A stretch of DNA of 61,079 nt from Gammaproteobacteria bacterium (lineage in GTDB: Bacteria; Pseudomonadota; Gammaproteobacteria; Steroidobacterales; Woeseiaceae), in assembly GCA_029863305.1 (NCBI GenBank), contig JAOTVR010000013.1, positions 1 to 61,079 on the forward strand. The letters are read 5' to 3'. Under the pieces are notes generated by a model. The model searched no databases. It saw nothing but the letters and a program-made list of their open reading frames with translations, and had not been told where the DNA came from. This document shows positions 42,758-50,926 of the stretch, piece after piece; positions within the stretch are counted from its first letter, which is position 1; each line of letters opens with the position of its first letter. A program made the position numbers and the translations under genes.

Positions 42758-43306
42758 TCAGCGCTCGCGATTCCAGAGAACTTCCTGCCCCGATTCCTCC
42801 CTGGCCAATACGCGCGCGACGACGAAAAGCAGATCGGAAAGCCGATTCAGGTACCTGATGACTTCAGGTCGCACCGACTCGGTGCCTGCAAGTGTCGTGG
42901 TAACGCGTTCCGCGCGGCGCACTATCGTGCGCGCCAGATGACAGGCAGCCGCGGCCTGTCCACCGCCGGGCAGGATGAACTCCTTGAGTGCCGGAAGACC
43001 CGCATTGAGAGCGTCGAGCTCTGTTTCGAGACGGCTGATGTACGCGTCGGTAACGGCGCTATGGCCGGGAATACAAAGTTCTCCACCGAGTTCGAACAAA
43101 TCGTGCTGAACGTCCGTTAGTGTGTTGCGGACGCCGTCCGGCACTGATGAGGACGCGAGCACCATGCCGATCGCACTGTTGGCCTCGTCAACCGTACCGT
43201 AGGCGTCCACGCGCAGACTGTCTTTGGCAACGCGCGAACCATCGCCAAGACCAGTTGTGCCGTCATCGCCGGTGCGGGTGTAAATCTTGCTTAGTCGCTT
43301 CCCCAT
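42758..43306 (-). CDS. pduO: PduO-type cob(I)alamin adenosyltransferase
   Basis: This enzyme transfers the adenosyl group of ATP to cob(I)alamin. The 182-residue trimeric-type protein has KIYTRTGDDGTTGL at the start, DAYGTVDEANSAIG, FILPGG, CHLARTIVRRAER and YLNRLSDLLFV, all PduO/MMAB signatures. It lies 13 bases after btuB on the same strand and would share its riboswitch control. Confidence 0.94.
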   Translation of the reverse strand: MGKRLSKIYTRTGDDGTTGLGDGSRVAKDSLRVDAYGTVDEANSAIGMVLASSSVPDGVRNTLTDVQHDLFELGGELCIPGHSAVTDAYISRLETELDALNAGLPALKEFILPGGGQAAAACHLARTIVRRAERVTTTLAGTESVRPEVIRYLNRLSDLLFVVARVLAREESGQEVLWNRER

Positions 43307-43319
43307 GCTCTGATGCCGC

Positions 43320-45101
43320 CTAGTCCCAACGGTATTTTAGCTCGATAAATCCGCTGCGTTCCTGCATGCGAAAATTCGCCGCCGTCTGGTACTCGGTATC
43401 AAGCAGGTTCTCGACGCGTGCGTGCAGCATCCAGGAATCACTCAGCCTGATCTGGCCTGCCAGGTCGGCCAGTACATAGCCATGCAGCTTGACGCCACCG
43501 AAGTCTTCGCGGTCGCCACTCGCGATCAGCGAGATGGCGATTCGATGCTCACCGACATCCCGCGTCACGGAGAGCGTTGCAGTATCCTCCGCGCGCCGCA
43601 GAAGCCGCGCGCCGCTGCTTGCGTTGTCGGCGCTTTGCTTTGTGACCGCGGTACGAAAGACGAATCCGTCACCGCGGTATTCATAACCGAGTTGCACGCC
43701 GCGAATCTCGGCTCGCGCGATGTTGTCGAGCACGAATGTCTGCAAATCAAATTCGATCAAATCCTCGATATCCTTGCTGTACAACTCGAGGTTGACGCTG
43801 TGCCCCGTCTCCGCCGTATACCGCAGCGCGAGCTGCGCCTCGTCGGCAAGTTCCGGGTTCAGTGCCGGATTGCCGCCGAAGCCATATCGGTCCGTTGCAT
43901 CCGGTGCGCGAAATGCGTGACCAAGGCCTGCATTAAAGGTCCAGACATCATTGATGTCAAACGCATACTCTGCGTTCCAGGTCGTATGTTTGCCAAAGGT
44001 CTCATGATCAGTAAGGCGCAACGCGACAAATGTTCTGTGTCGATCGTGTGACCACTGATCCTGAAAGAACGCTGCACGGACGCTGGTGTCTGCATCAAAT
44101 CCCGAGCCGAACGACAGCGCCGAGGCACTCTCATCGATTGCAAACAGGCCACCCGTCAGTGTGTGATTGGCGATCGCGTGACTGTACTGCCAGTCGAAGC
44201 CGACACGATCAGATTTGACGAAGTCTTCGACCTGGTTTTGCGAGATGTCATCCTGCATGAAAGACACGATCAATTTGCTGGTTCCATGCGCCGCAATTCT
44301 GCTGTTGAGTTCCACGGCTGTCGTTGAATTCTCGAAGTCCTGGTCAACCGGGCTCAGGAAAAAATCGAGATATTCGACGTTGCCCCCGGTTTGCCAGTGC
44401 CGAACGCTTATTTCACTGTTGCCGATATGCCTCGAGGCATACAGGTTGGCGGAGACATTGTCGTAGCCGCGCTCGATGTTCGAGTCGACTCGCGGTGCGT
44501 AGCCAGCGGTGTCCTGCCAGTTCAGCGTGACGCCAAAATCCGCTTTGTCCGAGCGGTTGCCGGCGGACACATAAGCTGAATGCGTTTCGAAACTGCCCGT
44601 GCCCAGGCCCGTTTCCACATAGGCGTTTTCGGCGCGTCGCGTGATGATATTAATGACGCCGCCAATCGCGTCGGTGCCGAACAGCGCTGATCGTGCGCCC
44701 TTAACAATCTCTACGCGCTCAATGATCTCCGGTGCGATGTGCTGGATCGCCGCGCCCCCGAGCGTTCCGGGATTCATGCGCACACCATCGATGAGGACGA
44801 GCGTGTGGTTGCTTTCCGTACCACGCAAAAAGACCGAGGTTGCCTGGCCCGGACCACCGTTGCGGCCGATATCGATGCCGGCGTGAACTCGCAGCAGCTC
44901 GGCAAGGTCTGTTGCGAGTGAGAGCTCAATCTCTTCACGCGTAATGACCGTAACAGGCACGATTGCATCGCTCAGTGGAATGTCTGTGCGGGTTGCGGTG
45001 ACGACAATGGTCTCATGCGGCGCGCGGTCAGCCGCCAATACAGCACTGCTGACCGCCATCGACAGGATTGCCGCCACAGCCCGTGTTAGAAGAAATCTCA
45101 T
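43320..45101 (-). CDS. btuB: TonB-dependent vitamin B12 receptor BtuB
   Basis: This 593-residue outer-membrane receptor has a signal peptide (1-23, VLA/AD), TonB box ETIVVTATR (30-38), and a plug domain with GGPGQATSVFLRGTESNHTLVLIDG. A beta-barrel of about 22 strands ends in aromatic residues (IELKYRWD). It imports cobalamin using TonB energy. ATG 45101 is chosen because the upstream part of the frame runs into the riboswitch. It precedes the adenosyltransferase gene. Confidence 0.93.
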   Translation of the reverse strand: MRFLLTRAVAAILSMAVSSAVLAADRAPHETIVVTATRTDIPLSDAIVPVTVITREEIELSLATDLAELLRVHAGIDIGRNGGPGQATSVFLRGTESNHTLVLIDGVRMNPGTLGGAAIQHIAPEIIERVEIVKGARSALFGTDAIGGVINIITRRAENAYVETGLGTGSFETHSAYVSAGNRSDKADFGVTLNWQDTAGYAPRVDSNIERGYDNVSANLYASRHIGNSEISVRHWQTGGNVEYLDFFLSPVDQDFENSTTAVELNSRIAAHGTSKLIVSFMQDDISQNQVEDFVKSDRVGFDWQYSHAIANHTLTGGLFAIDESASALSFGSGFDADTSVRAAFFQDQWSHDRHRTFVALRLTDHETFGKHTTWNAEYAFDINDVWTFNAGLGHAFRAPDATDRYGFGGNPALNPELADEAQLALRYTAETGHSVNLELYSKDIEDLIEFDLQTFVLDNIARAEIRGVQLGYEYRGDGFVFRTAVTKQSADNASSGARLLRRAEDTATLSVTRDVGEHRIAISLIASGDREDFGGVKLHGYVLADLAGQIRLSDSWMLHARVENLLDTEYQTAANFRMQERSGFIELKYRWD

Positions 45102-45219
45102 CCTGCGTCCCCAGTACGTGCCGCCCGCACGCGATATCCCTCGTGAATTTATGGCGCGGAGAGTCCGGCAGGACGGCCTGTGGCTCGCCCGAACTTGCGC
45201 CCGCCGCGCCATTCGTGGT

Positions 45220-45445
45220 GTCACTGGGCCGGTCTCCGGGCTGACGAGCGGATTGTCTCCTCGCCGTAGCGCCTTCCCGCGAAACTTCTTATTTGCTTCG
45301 CAGTGGCTCCGATTCGATTGTTTCGAACCAGGGGCTACGGTTTAACTCGATCACCGTTGCGGGGGCAGCGCCGGATCAGGTTCGAATAATCGACCGCACC
45401 GGCTTCCCGTTCACCCGATCATGCCTAATCGGGTTCACCTAGTGA
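45220..45445 (-). promoter_or_regulatory. Cobalamin (B12) riboswitch of btuB
   Basis: Reading the minus strand, all core elements occur in order: GGTGAAC near the 5' end, GGGAAGCCGGTG, the central GCTGCCCCCGCAACGGT, GCCACTG, GGGAAGGCG, and the B12 box GTCAGCCCGGAGACCGGCCC at 45226-45245. It lies about 120 bases before the btuB ATG, so adenosylcobalamin would reduce btuB-pduO expression. Confidence 0.95.
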
Positions 45446-45562
45446 GCAACGTACGATAGGCAGGCTGTGCCGCACTGTCAAGCAAGCTGCCGCCGGCTTG
45501 TTTCTTTGGCACCGAGCAGCCATAGTGGCGCCGTTCCTGGCCAACGAATTGCAAGGGTTGCA

Positions 45563-46357
45563 GTGTCAAGGTATGACGAAGCAGGCTCCTCGGAGTACTT
45601 ACAGGTAGCGTTGCAGGCGGCGCGCGCTGCTGCGGATATCAGTCGGCGCTATTACACGGGCAACTTCACCGTGACCACCAAAGATGACCTTACTCCGGTC
45701 ACTCAGGCGGACATCGAATGTGAACACAGGATTCGCGATATCATTCTGCAGCGATTTCCCGAACATGGTTTCTATGGTGAGGAAACGGGACGCACGCGCG
45801 ATGACGCCGAGTACCTTTGGCTGGTAGACCCGATCGATGGCACCAAGGGGTTCGTGCGCCAATACCCGTTTTTTTCCACCCAGATTGCATTGATGCACGA
45901 AGGTCAGATCATCCTGGGCGTGTCGAGCGGTACGATGATGGACGAACTGGTATGGGCGGAAAACGGTCGCGGCGCCTGGCTGAACGGAGTGCAGTTGAGC
46001 GTCAGCGGTATCGGCGATCCGGATCGGGCAGCGGTATCAACGGGCAATCTCAAGTCACTGGCGACGAGCGACGGCTGGAACAGGCTTGGTGAGATCGTTG
46101 CACGCGCAGACCGAATTCGTGGCTACGGTGATTTTTATCATTACCACCTGCTCGCGGCGGGCAAGATCGAAGCGGTGATCGAATCGGACGTCAATATTCT
46201 GGATATTGCGGCTTTGTCCATAATCGTTGTCGAAGCGGGAGGCGTATTCACCGATTTGAACGGCAAGCCGATCGGTCTTGAGACACGCTCGGTGCTCGCG
46301 GCCAACCCGGCATTGCATGTCGAATACCTTGAGTCGCTAAAGGGCTTCGTGGTCTGA
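45563..46357 (+). CDS. hisN: Inositol monophosphatase-family protein, probably histidinol-phosphatase
   Basis: This 264-residue magnesium phosphatase has the metal-site motifs GEETG, DPIDGTKGFVRQYPFF and, near the end, DVNILDIAAL. The DGTKxF variant and the aromatic residues after it are typical of HisN-type histidinol-phosphatases of actinobacteria and some gammaproteobacteria, but 3',5'-bisphosphate nucleotidase activity cannot be excluded. GTG 45563 is chosen for its AAGGG ribosome site. It is divergent from btuB and overlaps the convergent ATPase gene by 21 bases. Confidence 0.82.
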   Translation: MSRYDEAGSSEYLQVALQAARAAADISRRYYTGNFTVTTKDDLTPVTQADIECEHRIRDIILQRFPEHGFYGEETGRTRDDAEYLWLVDPIDGTKGFVRQYPFFSTQIALMHEGQIILGVSSGTMMDELVWAENGRGAWLNGVQLSVSGIGDPDRAAVSTGNLKSLATSDGWNRLGEIVARADRIRGYGDFYHYHLLAAGKIEAVIESDVNILDIAALSIIVVEAGGVFTDLNGKPIGLETRSVLAANPALHVEYLESLKGFVV

Positions 46358-47134
46358 GGTAGCGACAAACAGTTTGTGTGAGCGCCAGTTTATGGCCTCC
46401 ATCGGTGTCGCGAACAACTCACTGAGATTGGATTCGGTAAGAACGTCTTCGCTGCGGCCGAGTTCCCAACGTCCGTCTCCGAACAGCAGCAGACATCGGT
46501 CCGCGAAGCGAACGGCCGAATTGACATCGTGCAAGCTCGCAATGACTCCGGCACCGCTGTCCGCGGCGCGACGGAATATGCGCAAGGTATCGAGCTGGTG
46601 TTGTGGGTCGAGGTGATTGGTCGGCTCATCGAGCAGGTAGACCTCTGGCGCCTGAGTCAGGACCTGGGCGATTGAGAGCCGTCGTCGCTCGCCACCGGAC
46701 AGCGTCAGTACGTCGCGTGACGATAGACCACTGAGGCCCATAGCCTGCAACGCGTCTTTCGCAATTGCGTGATCTTCGGCAGATTCCCAGCGGAATCGGC
46801 CAATGTGTGGATGTCGGCCTATCAAAGCCGTGTCGATTACAGTAGCCGGGAAAATATCGTCGATGACCTGTGGAAGCAACGCCAGGTGGCGCGCCGTTTG
46901 CTGGCGATTCGACTCGAATATATCATCGCCGCGAAGCAGTACGCGGCCAGTGTCGGGCGAGCGCAAACCCGCAAGCGTCATCAAGGTCAATGATTTGCCC
47001 GTGCCGTTTTGTCCAAGAACAGCGATGAACTCGCATCTCTGCAGGGACAATTCCAGTTGATCGACTAACAATCGACCCGGCACGCTGACGCGGATTCTTT
47101 CGCAGGCGAGAAGTGCAGGGTCTGGGGCGGGCAT
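46337..47134 (-). CDS. btuD: BtuD/FecE-type ABC transporter ATP-binding protein
   Basis: This 265-residue ATPase has Walker A GQNGTGKS, a Q loop in LPQVIDDIF, signature LSGGERRR, Walker B VYLLDEPT, and the H switch in SLHDVN. It belongs to the cobalamin/iron-siderophore importer group, and B12 genes around it favour BtuD. No membrane permease (BtuC) is encoded beside it or elsewhere in the window. Confidence 0.87.
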   Translation of the reverse strand: MPAPDPALLACERIRVSVPGRLLVDQLELSLQRCEFIAVLGQNGTGKSLTLMTLAGLRSPDTGRVLLRGDDIFESNRQQTARHLALLPQVIDDIFPATVIDTALIGRHPHIGRFRWESAEDHAIAKDALQAMGLSGLSSRDVLTLSGGERRRLSIAQVLTQAPEVYLLDEPTNHLDPQHQLDTLRIFRRAADSGAGVIASLHDVNSAVRFADRCLLLFGDGRWELGRSEDVLTESNLSELFATPMEAINWRSHKLFVATSDHEAL

Positions 47135-47153
47135 GCCGTGAGCCTAGCTCAGG

Positions 47154-47924
47154 CTAGTCGATAAGACGAATTTCGCTCGCTGTTAACGGGCCGATAACCG
47201 CGTACTCGAGGCTCTTGGGCACAACGGCCTCGTTTTCGGCGAGGGCGATCCGCCCACCCATGATTTCGGCGAGCTGCTGCGGGTACAGTGGCTGGAGATC
47301 GGGTTCGGCAAGCCCGTCGGGCTCTATCGGCTGGCCGTTGGCTCTGTCGTATTTGTCGGTTGCCCCGAGCGTGTGCAGAAACTCATGCGCAATGATGACG
47401 TTATTGCTGCCTTGCTGGCGCCGACCGGCGTACGCGTTGACTATGCCGACCATACCTTTTTGCAGCCCAACCGAATTATCGAGCAAGAACGACTGGTCCG
47501 GGCCATGGTAGCGGACAAATATACGCACATCCGGGTCCACTGAATCCTGTTCGCCCGCGGTGCTGGACGCCCACCAGCGTAACTTCAACGACCACAGCAT
47601 GACACCAATCGCGCCCGATTCGGGCTCAACGGCCGGTGGCTGTTCGTTGATCGGCCGACCGAGTTCCATGCGTAAAGGGCGATCCAGCGATCTGCCGTAG
47701 CGCAGCGTTTCTCTGGCGATAAACGACTCGATCGGTGCGAAATCATCAGGCTCCAGCCCGGCAATATAGGAGTCGCTGGCTGCACTGCCGTCCGCATTGA
47801 TCGGGTAAACCTTCACCCACAGGCTGTTATCCCAATCCGTGCTGCGGGCCTGACTCAACCACGTATTGACGGCGACAATGAGCAGAATGAACAGCAGTAC
47901 GGTGATGCGAAGGGCTCTGAACAT
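47154..47924 (-). CDS. Membrane-anchored protein with HExxH zinc-peptidase motif
   Basis: This 256-residue protein has an N-terminal TM helix (6-23) and an exported domain containing H180-E-F-L-H184 followed by TLGATDKYD, a metzincin-like or gluzincin-like site with possible third ligand D190 or Y192. Residues 30-120 hold W-rich strands. No named family was recognised. The gene is on the same strand as the amidase upstream with a 70-base gap. Peptidase activity is inferred from the motif only. Confidence 0.7.
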   Translation of the reverse strand: MFRALRITVLLFILLIVAVNTWLSQARSTDWDNSLWVKVYPINADGSAASDSYIAGLEPDDFAPIESFIARETLRYGRSLDRPLRMELGRPINEQPPAVEPESGAIGVMLWSLKLRWWASSTAGEQDSVDPDVRIFVRYHGPDQSFLLDNSVGLQKGMVGIVNAYAGRRQQGSNNVIIAHEFLHTLGATDKYDRANGQPIEPDGLAEPDLQPLYPQQLAEIMGGRIALAENEAVVPKSLEYAVIGPLTASEIRLID

Positions 47925-47994
47925 TTCGATGGGTATGGCTGCCTCGGATCCTTGGCATTAGGCCACGTTTGACTGTTTTGCGGTGTGATGCCTG

Positions 47995-49557
47995 TCAGAG
48001 TTCAGGGGCGCGCCGCACGGCCGTAAGCTGCTCAAAAGCATACGCAATTTCGATCAATTGCTTGTCGCTGTTGGCGCGGCCCATGAAACTCAGGCCAATG
48101 GGAAGGTGGCTGACGAATCCGGCCGGGACCGTGACGCTCGGATAGCCGGACACAGCGGCGAGCGATGAGCTGCCAATACGAAACGTGTCGCCATTGATGT
48201 GGTCCGTCAGCCAGGCAGGACCATTCGTCGGGGCAATCAGGGCGTCGAGCTGATGCTCGGCCAGCGTATCGTCGATAGCGCTCCTGGCAACGCGTTTGCT
48301 CGTTGCCAGCGCCTGCAAATATGCATCGTCGGTGAGCGGTCCCTTGCTTTGGGAGTCGAGCATTATGTCCTGGTCAAAAACAGGCATGACGACTTCACTG
48401 TTTGCATCGTTGAACTCGATGATATCGGCAAGCGAGCGAAGTGGCGCCCCGGATGTAGCGAGGTACCGATTGAGATCGTCCTTGAACTCATAGAGAAGTA
48501 CCGTGTACTCGGCCTCGTCCATGTCGCTGGTATCGATTTGGATAGATTCAACCACCTCGGCCCCTGCCGATTTCAGTGCCTCGATACTCGCCTCGAGAAT
48601 GGCCTCGACCGAGGGATTACTGCCTGCGCCAAAGTACGAACGAATGACGCCGATACGCTTGCCGCTGAGACCATCGGCTGTCAAATTGGCGGTAAAGTCA
48701 GCTGGCACATCCTGCGGGTTTGCGGACGCCGGATCGTCGTCATCGACGCCCGTCATGGCACCGAGCAGAATCGCCGCATCGCGAACGGATCGCGCCATAG
48801 GGCCGGCGGTATCCTGACTGTGTGCAATCGGAATTATGCCGCTGCGACTGATCAGGCCGAGTGTGGGTTTGATGCCGACGATGCCATTGATGCCGGACGG
48901 ACAGACGACGGAACCGTCTGTCTCAGTGCCCACCGCAACCACGGTCAGGTTTGCCGCTACCGAAACGGCAGAGCCGCTGGACGACCCGCACGGATTGCGC
49001 GACACATCATAGGGGTTGCGGGTCTGGCCCCCGATGCTGCTCCAGCCTGACGAAGAACGCGTCGATCGAAAGTTCGCCCACTCACTCAGATTTGCCTTGC
49101 CGAGAATGACGGCGCCGGCCTCGCGCAGACGAGTAACAACAAACGCATCAACAGCCGGACGGTGATTCGCCAGCGCGAGTGAACCGGCACTCGTGTGCAT
49201 GCGATCGGCGGTGTCGATGTTGGCTTTGAGGATGACCGGGATGCCGTGCATTGGCCCTCGTGGCCCGCTTTGCCGCCGCTCCTCGTCAAGTGCTCTGGCC
49301 GACTGCAGGGCAGCAGGATTGATTTCCAGAATCGCATTAAGCGTTGGACCGAGGCGGTCGACTGTCTCGATGCGTTGCAGATACCAGCGAACGAGTTGCT
49401 CTGACGTCAGCTCCCCGCGATGCATCCGGTCCTGAAGATCCGCAATCGTTGCTTCAGCGAAATCCTGCGGCTCGCTGCTGCAGGCAGCCAATGCCAGCAG
49501 AACGGCGAACCGGAAAAAGCAGTAAGTTCGTCTTGCCAGGCAACTCCGCCGCATCAC
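47995..49557 (-). CDS. Lipid-anchored amidase (amidase signature family)
   Basis: This 520-residue amidase has a lipobox near C26 (ALAAC) and the Ser-cisSer-Lys triad: K in VILKANIDTADRM, the Gly/Ser loop NPCGSSSGSA and GTETDGSVVCPSG. Exported relatives hydrolyse varied amides including aryl amides; the substrate is unknown. The start overlaps the stop of the exported methyltransferase gene by four bases, so both are translated together. Confidence 0.87.
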   Translation of the reverse strand: MMRRSCLARRTYCFFRFAVLLALAACSSEPQDFAEATIADLQDRMHRGELTSEQLVRWYLQRIETVDRLGPTLNAILEINPAALQSARALDEERRQSGPRGPMHGIPVILKANIDTADRMHTSAGSLALANHRPAVDAFVVTRLREAGAVILGKANLSEWANFRSTRSSSGWSSIGGQTRNPYDVSRNPCGSSSGSAVSVAANLTVVAVGTETDGSVVCPSGINGIVGIKPTLGLISRSGIIPIAHSQDTAGPMARSVRDAAILLGAMTGVDDDDPASANPQDVPADFTANLTADGLSGKRIGVIRSYFGAGSNPSVEAILEASIEALKSAGAEVVESIQIDTSDMDEAEYTVLLYEFKDDLNRYLATSGAPLRSLADIIEFNDANSEVVMPVFDQDIMLDSQSKGPLTDDAYLQALATSKRVARSAIDDTLAEHQLDALIAPTNGPAWLTDHINGDTFRIGSSSLAAVSGYPSVTVPAGFVSHLPIGLSFMGRANSDKQLIEIAYAFEQLTAVRRAPEL

Positions 49558-50348
49558 TCGGGCTTCTTGAAGCGCAGCATGAAGCGATCTGTCTTGCCAC
49601 GGATTTCGGGGTCGAAGACACTCTTGCTGTGATCGTCATCCATGTTTCGCAACAGGTCGTTCTTGCCAGCCAGAACAAAGCCGGCTGCTTCCATGTCAGC
49701 AATAACGATGCCGGGATCGATACGATGCAAGCTCCCGCCGGTCTCTCGCGGCGACCCCGTTTCCGCGTAATGATCGACGATGCCAAACGTGCCGCCTGGT
49801 CTCAGCGCCTTGTAGAGTTCAGCGAGAATTTTCTCGACATCGATTTTTTCCCAGCCGTATTCCCCGGAAACCCAATACAGGTCGTGGTAGTTGAGCGTCA
49901 TGATGACGGCGTCATATTGATCCGCGGCCAGTTCGAGTTCATTGTTCTCCGCGGTCAGCACCTCGACATTTGCCAATCGATTATCGGCGAGCCGGGCGTT
50001 GTACTCATCTCCCGAAAATGACTGCATGACCTTGTTTGTGTGCGACGTAACATGACCGCCGTCGCCGACGACGCGGGACAGCATCTCGGTGTAGTAACCT
50101 CCGCCCGAAAACATGTCGAGAACGGCCGCTCCCGGCCGGATGTCAAAAAATTGAAGAACTTCCGCAGGTCTGCGGCCGGCATCTCGTGCGCGATCGGCGT
50201 CAGGGCGCGACGGGTTTGCCATAGCCGCGGCATAGGTCGAAGCCTGAGGCGGAGCCGGCGCCATGGCTTCGGCTGCAGGCTCACTTTCTGGTTGCCCACA
50301 GGCGCTTGCGAGGAAGACAAAAGAGACACAGGCGAGTCTTGTTTTCAT
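49554..50348 (-). CDS. Lipoprotein-type SAM-dependent methyltransferase
   Basis: This 264-residue protein has a clear lipoprotein signal (LASAC, C17), a disordered Ala/Pro/Glu linker, and a class I methyltransferase domain. The SAM motif is AVLDMFSGGGYYTEMLS (about 74-90), with acidic residue E in VLTAENNE and LRPGGTFGIVDHY. A methyltransferase outside the cytoplasm is odd because SAM is not known to be abundant there. Similar predicted exported methyltransferases occur in other proteobacteria, with no known function. It is coupled with the amidase. Confidence 0.8.
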   Translation of the reverse strand: MKTRLACVSFVFLASACGQPESEPAAEAMAPAPPQASTYAAAMANPSRPDADRARDAGRRPAEVLQFFDIRPGAAVLDMFSGGGYYTEMLSRVVGDGGHVTSHTNKVMQSFSGDEYNARLADNRLANVEVLTAENNELELAADQYDAVIMTLNYHDLYWVSGEYGWEKIDVEKILAELYKALRPGGTFGIVDHYAETGSPRETGGSLHRIDPGIVIADMEAAGFVLAGKNDLLRNMDDDHSKSVFDPEIRGKTDRFMLRFKKPE

Positions 50349-50423
50349 CGTTACTCCGATACTTGGCGTGTTTGGGATGATACCCGTATCCGACCTGTCA
50401 AATTCCGCTAAGTGCCGCCAAAT

Positions 50424-50451
50424 AAAAAACCCCGCGGCGTGAGCGGCGGGG
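50424..50451 (-). terminator. Intrinsic terminator of the candidate small RNA
   Basis: On the minus strand CCCCGC pairs with GCGGGG (2 further pairs beyond one mismatch, TCAC loop), followed by six T residues. Confidence 0.85.
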
Positions 50452-50628
50452 CTAATTTCTCTCTTTTTATTATCAAAAGAGGTAACTGCGAATTCGGCGT
50501 CCGGATACAGAGATATTATTATTGTTGGATCTGGATCGTATTATTTTTGTAGTTATTGTTCTTCTGGCGTCTAAATCCTGTTTGTAGCCGTTGGTGATAC
50601 CGATTGCAGTTACACTTCGCTTGGGCAG
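50424..50628 (-). ncRNA. Candidate sigma-54-dependent small RNA
   Basis: The transcript predicted from the -24/-12 promoter is about 200 nt. It opens with a CGCT-GCCCA-AGCG hairpin. GTAACTGC (complement of 50606-50613) can pair perfectly with GCAGTTAC (complement of 50482-50489), enclosing an A-rich centre with AACAATAAC, ACAAAAATAATA and CAACAATAATAATA. These fit the AAYAAYAA motif bound by Hfq/Crc on Pseudomonas CrcZ. A strong terminator ends it. No frame has a start codon with a ribosome site. It could instead be the 3' end of the gene run above it. Confidence 0.5.
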
Positions 50629-50637
50629 CGTATTAAA

Positions 50638-50654
50638 AGCAAGAGCTGTGCCAA
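50638..50654 (-). promoter_or_regulatory. Sigma-54 -24/-12 promoter
   Basis: TTGGCAC-N5-TTGCT on the minus strand, with ten bases between the invariant GG and GC, matches the YTGGCAC-N5-TTGCW consensus in every defined position except the G after CAC. Predicted start is near 50628. Confidence 0.75.
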
Positions 50655-50729
50655 CATTGCGGGGACGCCACGGAATTCAGCTATTTAGCGGTCGGTACAG
50701 GTTGGCGACACGCGTGCGCAGCCCATTTT

Positions 50730-50746
50730 TGTAAAAAATGCCGACA
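50730..50746 (-). promoter_or_regulatory. Possible enhancer-binding site for the sigma-54 promoter
   Basis: TGTCGGCATTTTTTACA on the minus strand has TGT/ACA ends and lies about 76 bases upstream of the -24 element, a normal distance for an enhancer-binding activator. No activator is identified. Confidence 0.3.
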
Positions 50747-50926
50747 TTTATGCTGCGCTGCACATCATCTGCCGTGGAAACAAGCCCACACAAGTTCAAG
50801 ATAAACCAAGAAAAGTTCCACGACAGGCCGGAACCGTTACCGGATATGGTCGAATTCCGATGTCATATTATGTCGAATTGACGTCGATAGCGGAATTCAA
50901 GCGGAGTGGCTCGCGCTTTTGTCAAA

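Larger units (their letters stand above)
50349..50926. other. 578-base non-coding region with regulatory structure
   Basis: No convincing protein gene. It holds, on the minus strand, a sigma-54 promoter, a structured transcript and terminator (annotated separately), plus upstream repeats. GAATTCCG at 50852 and CGGAATTC at 50891 are perfect inverted arms, and CGGAATTCA recurs at 50671 and 50891. The motif GTCGAAT appears several times between 50848 and 50935. Confidence 0.6.
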
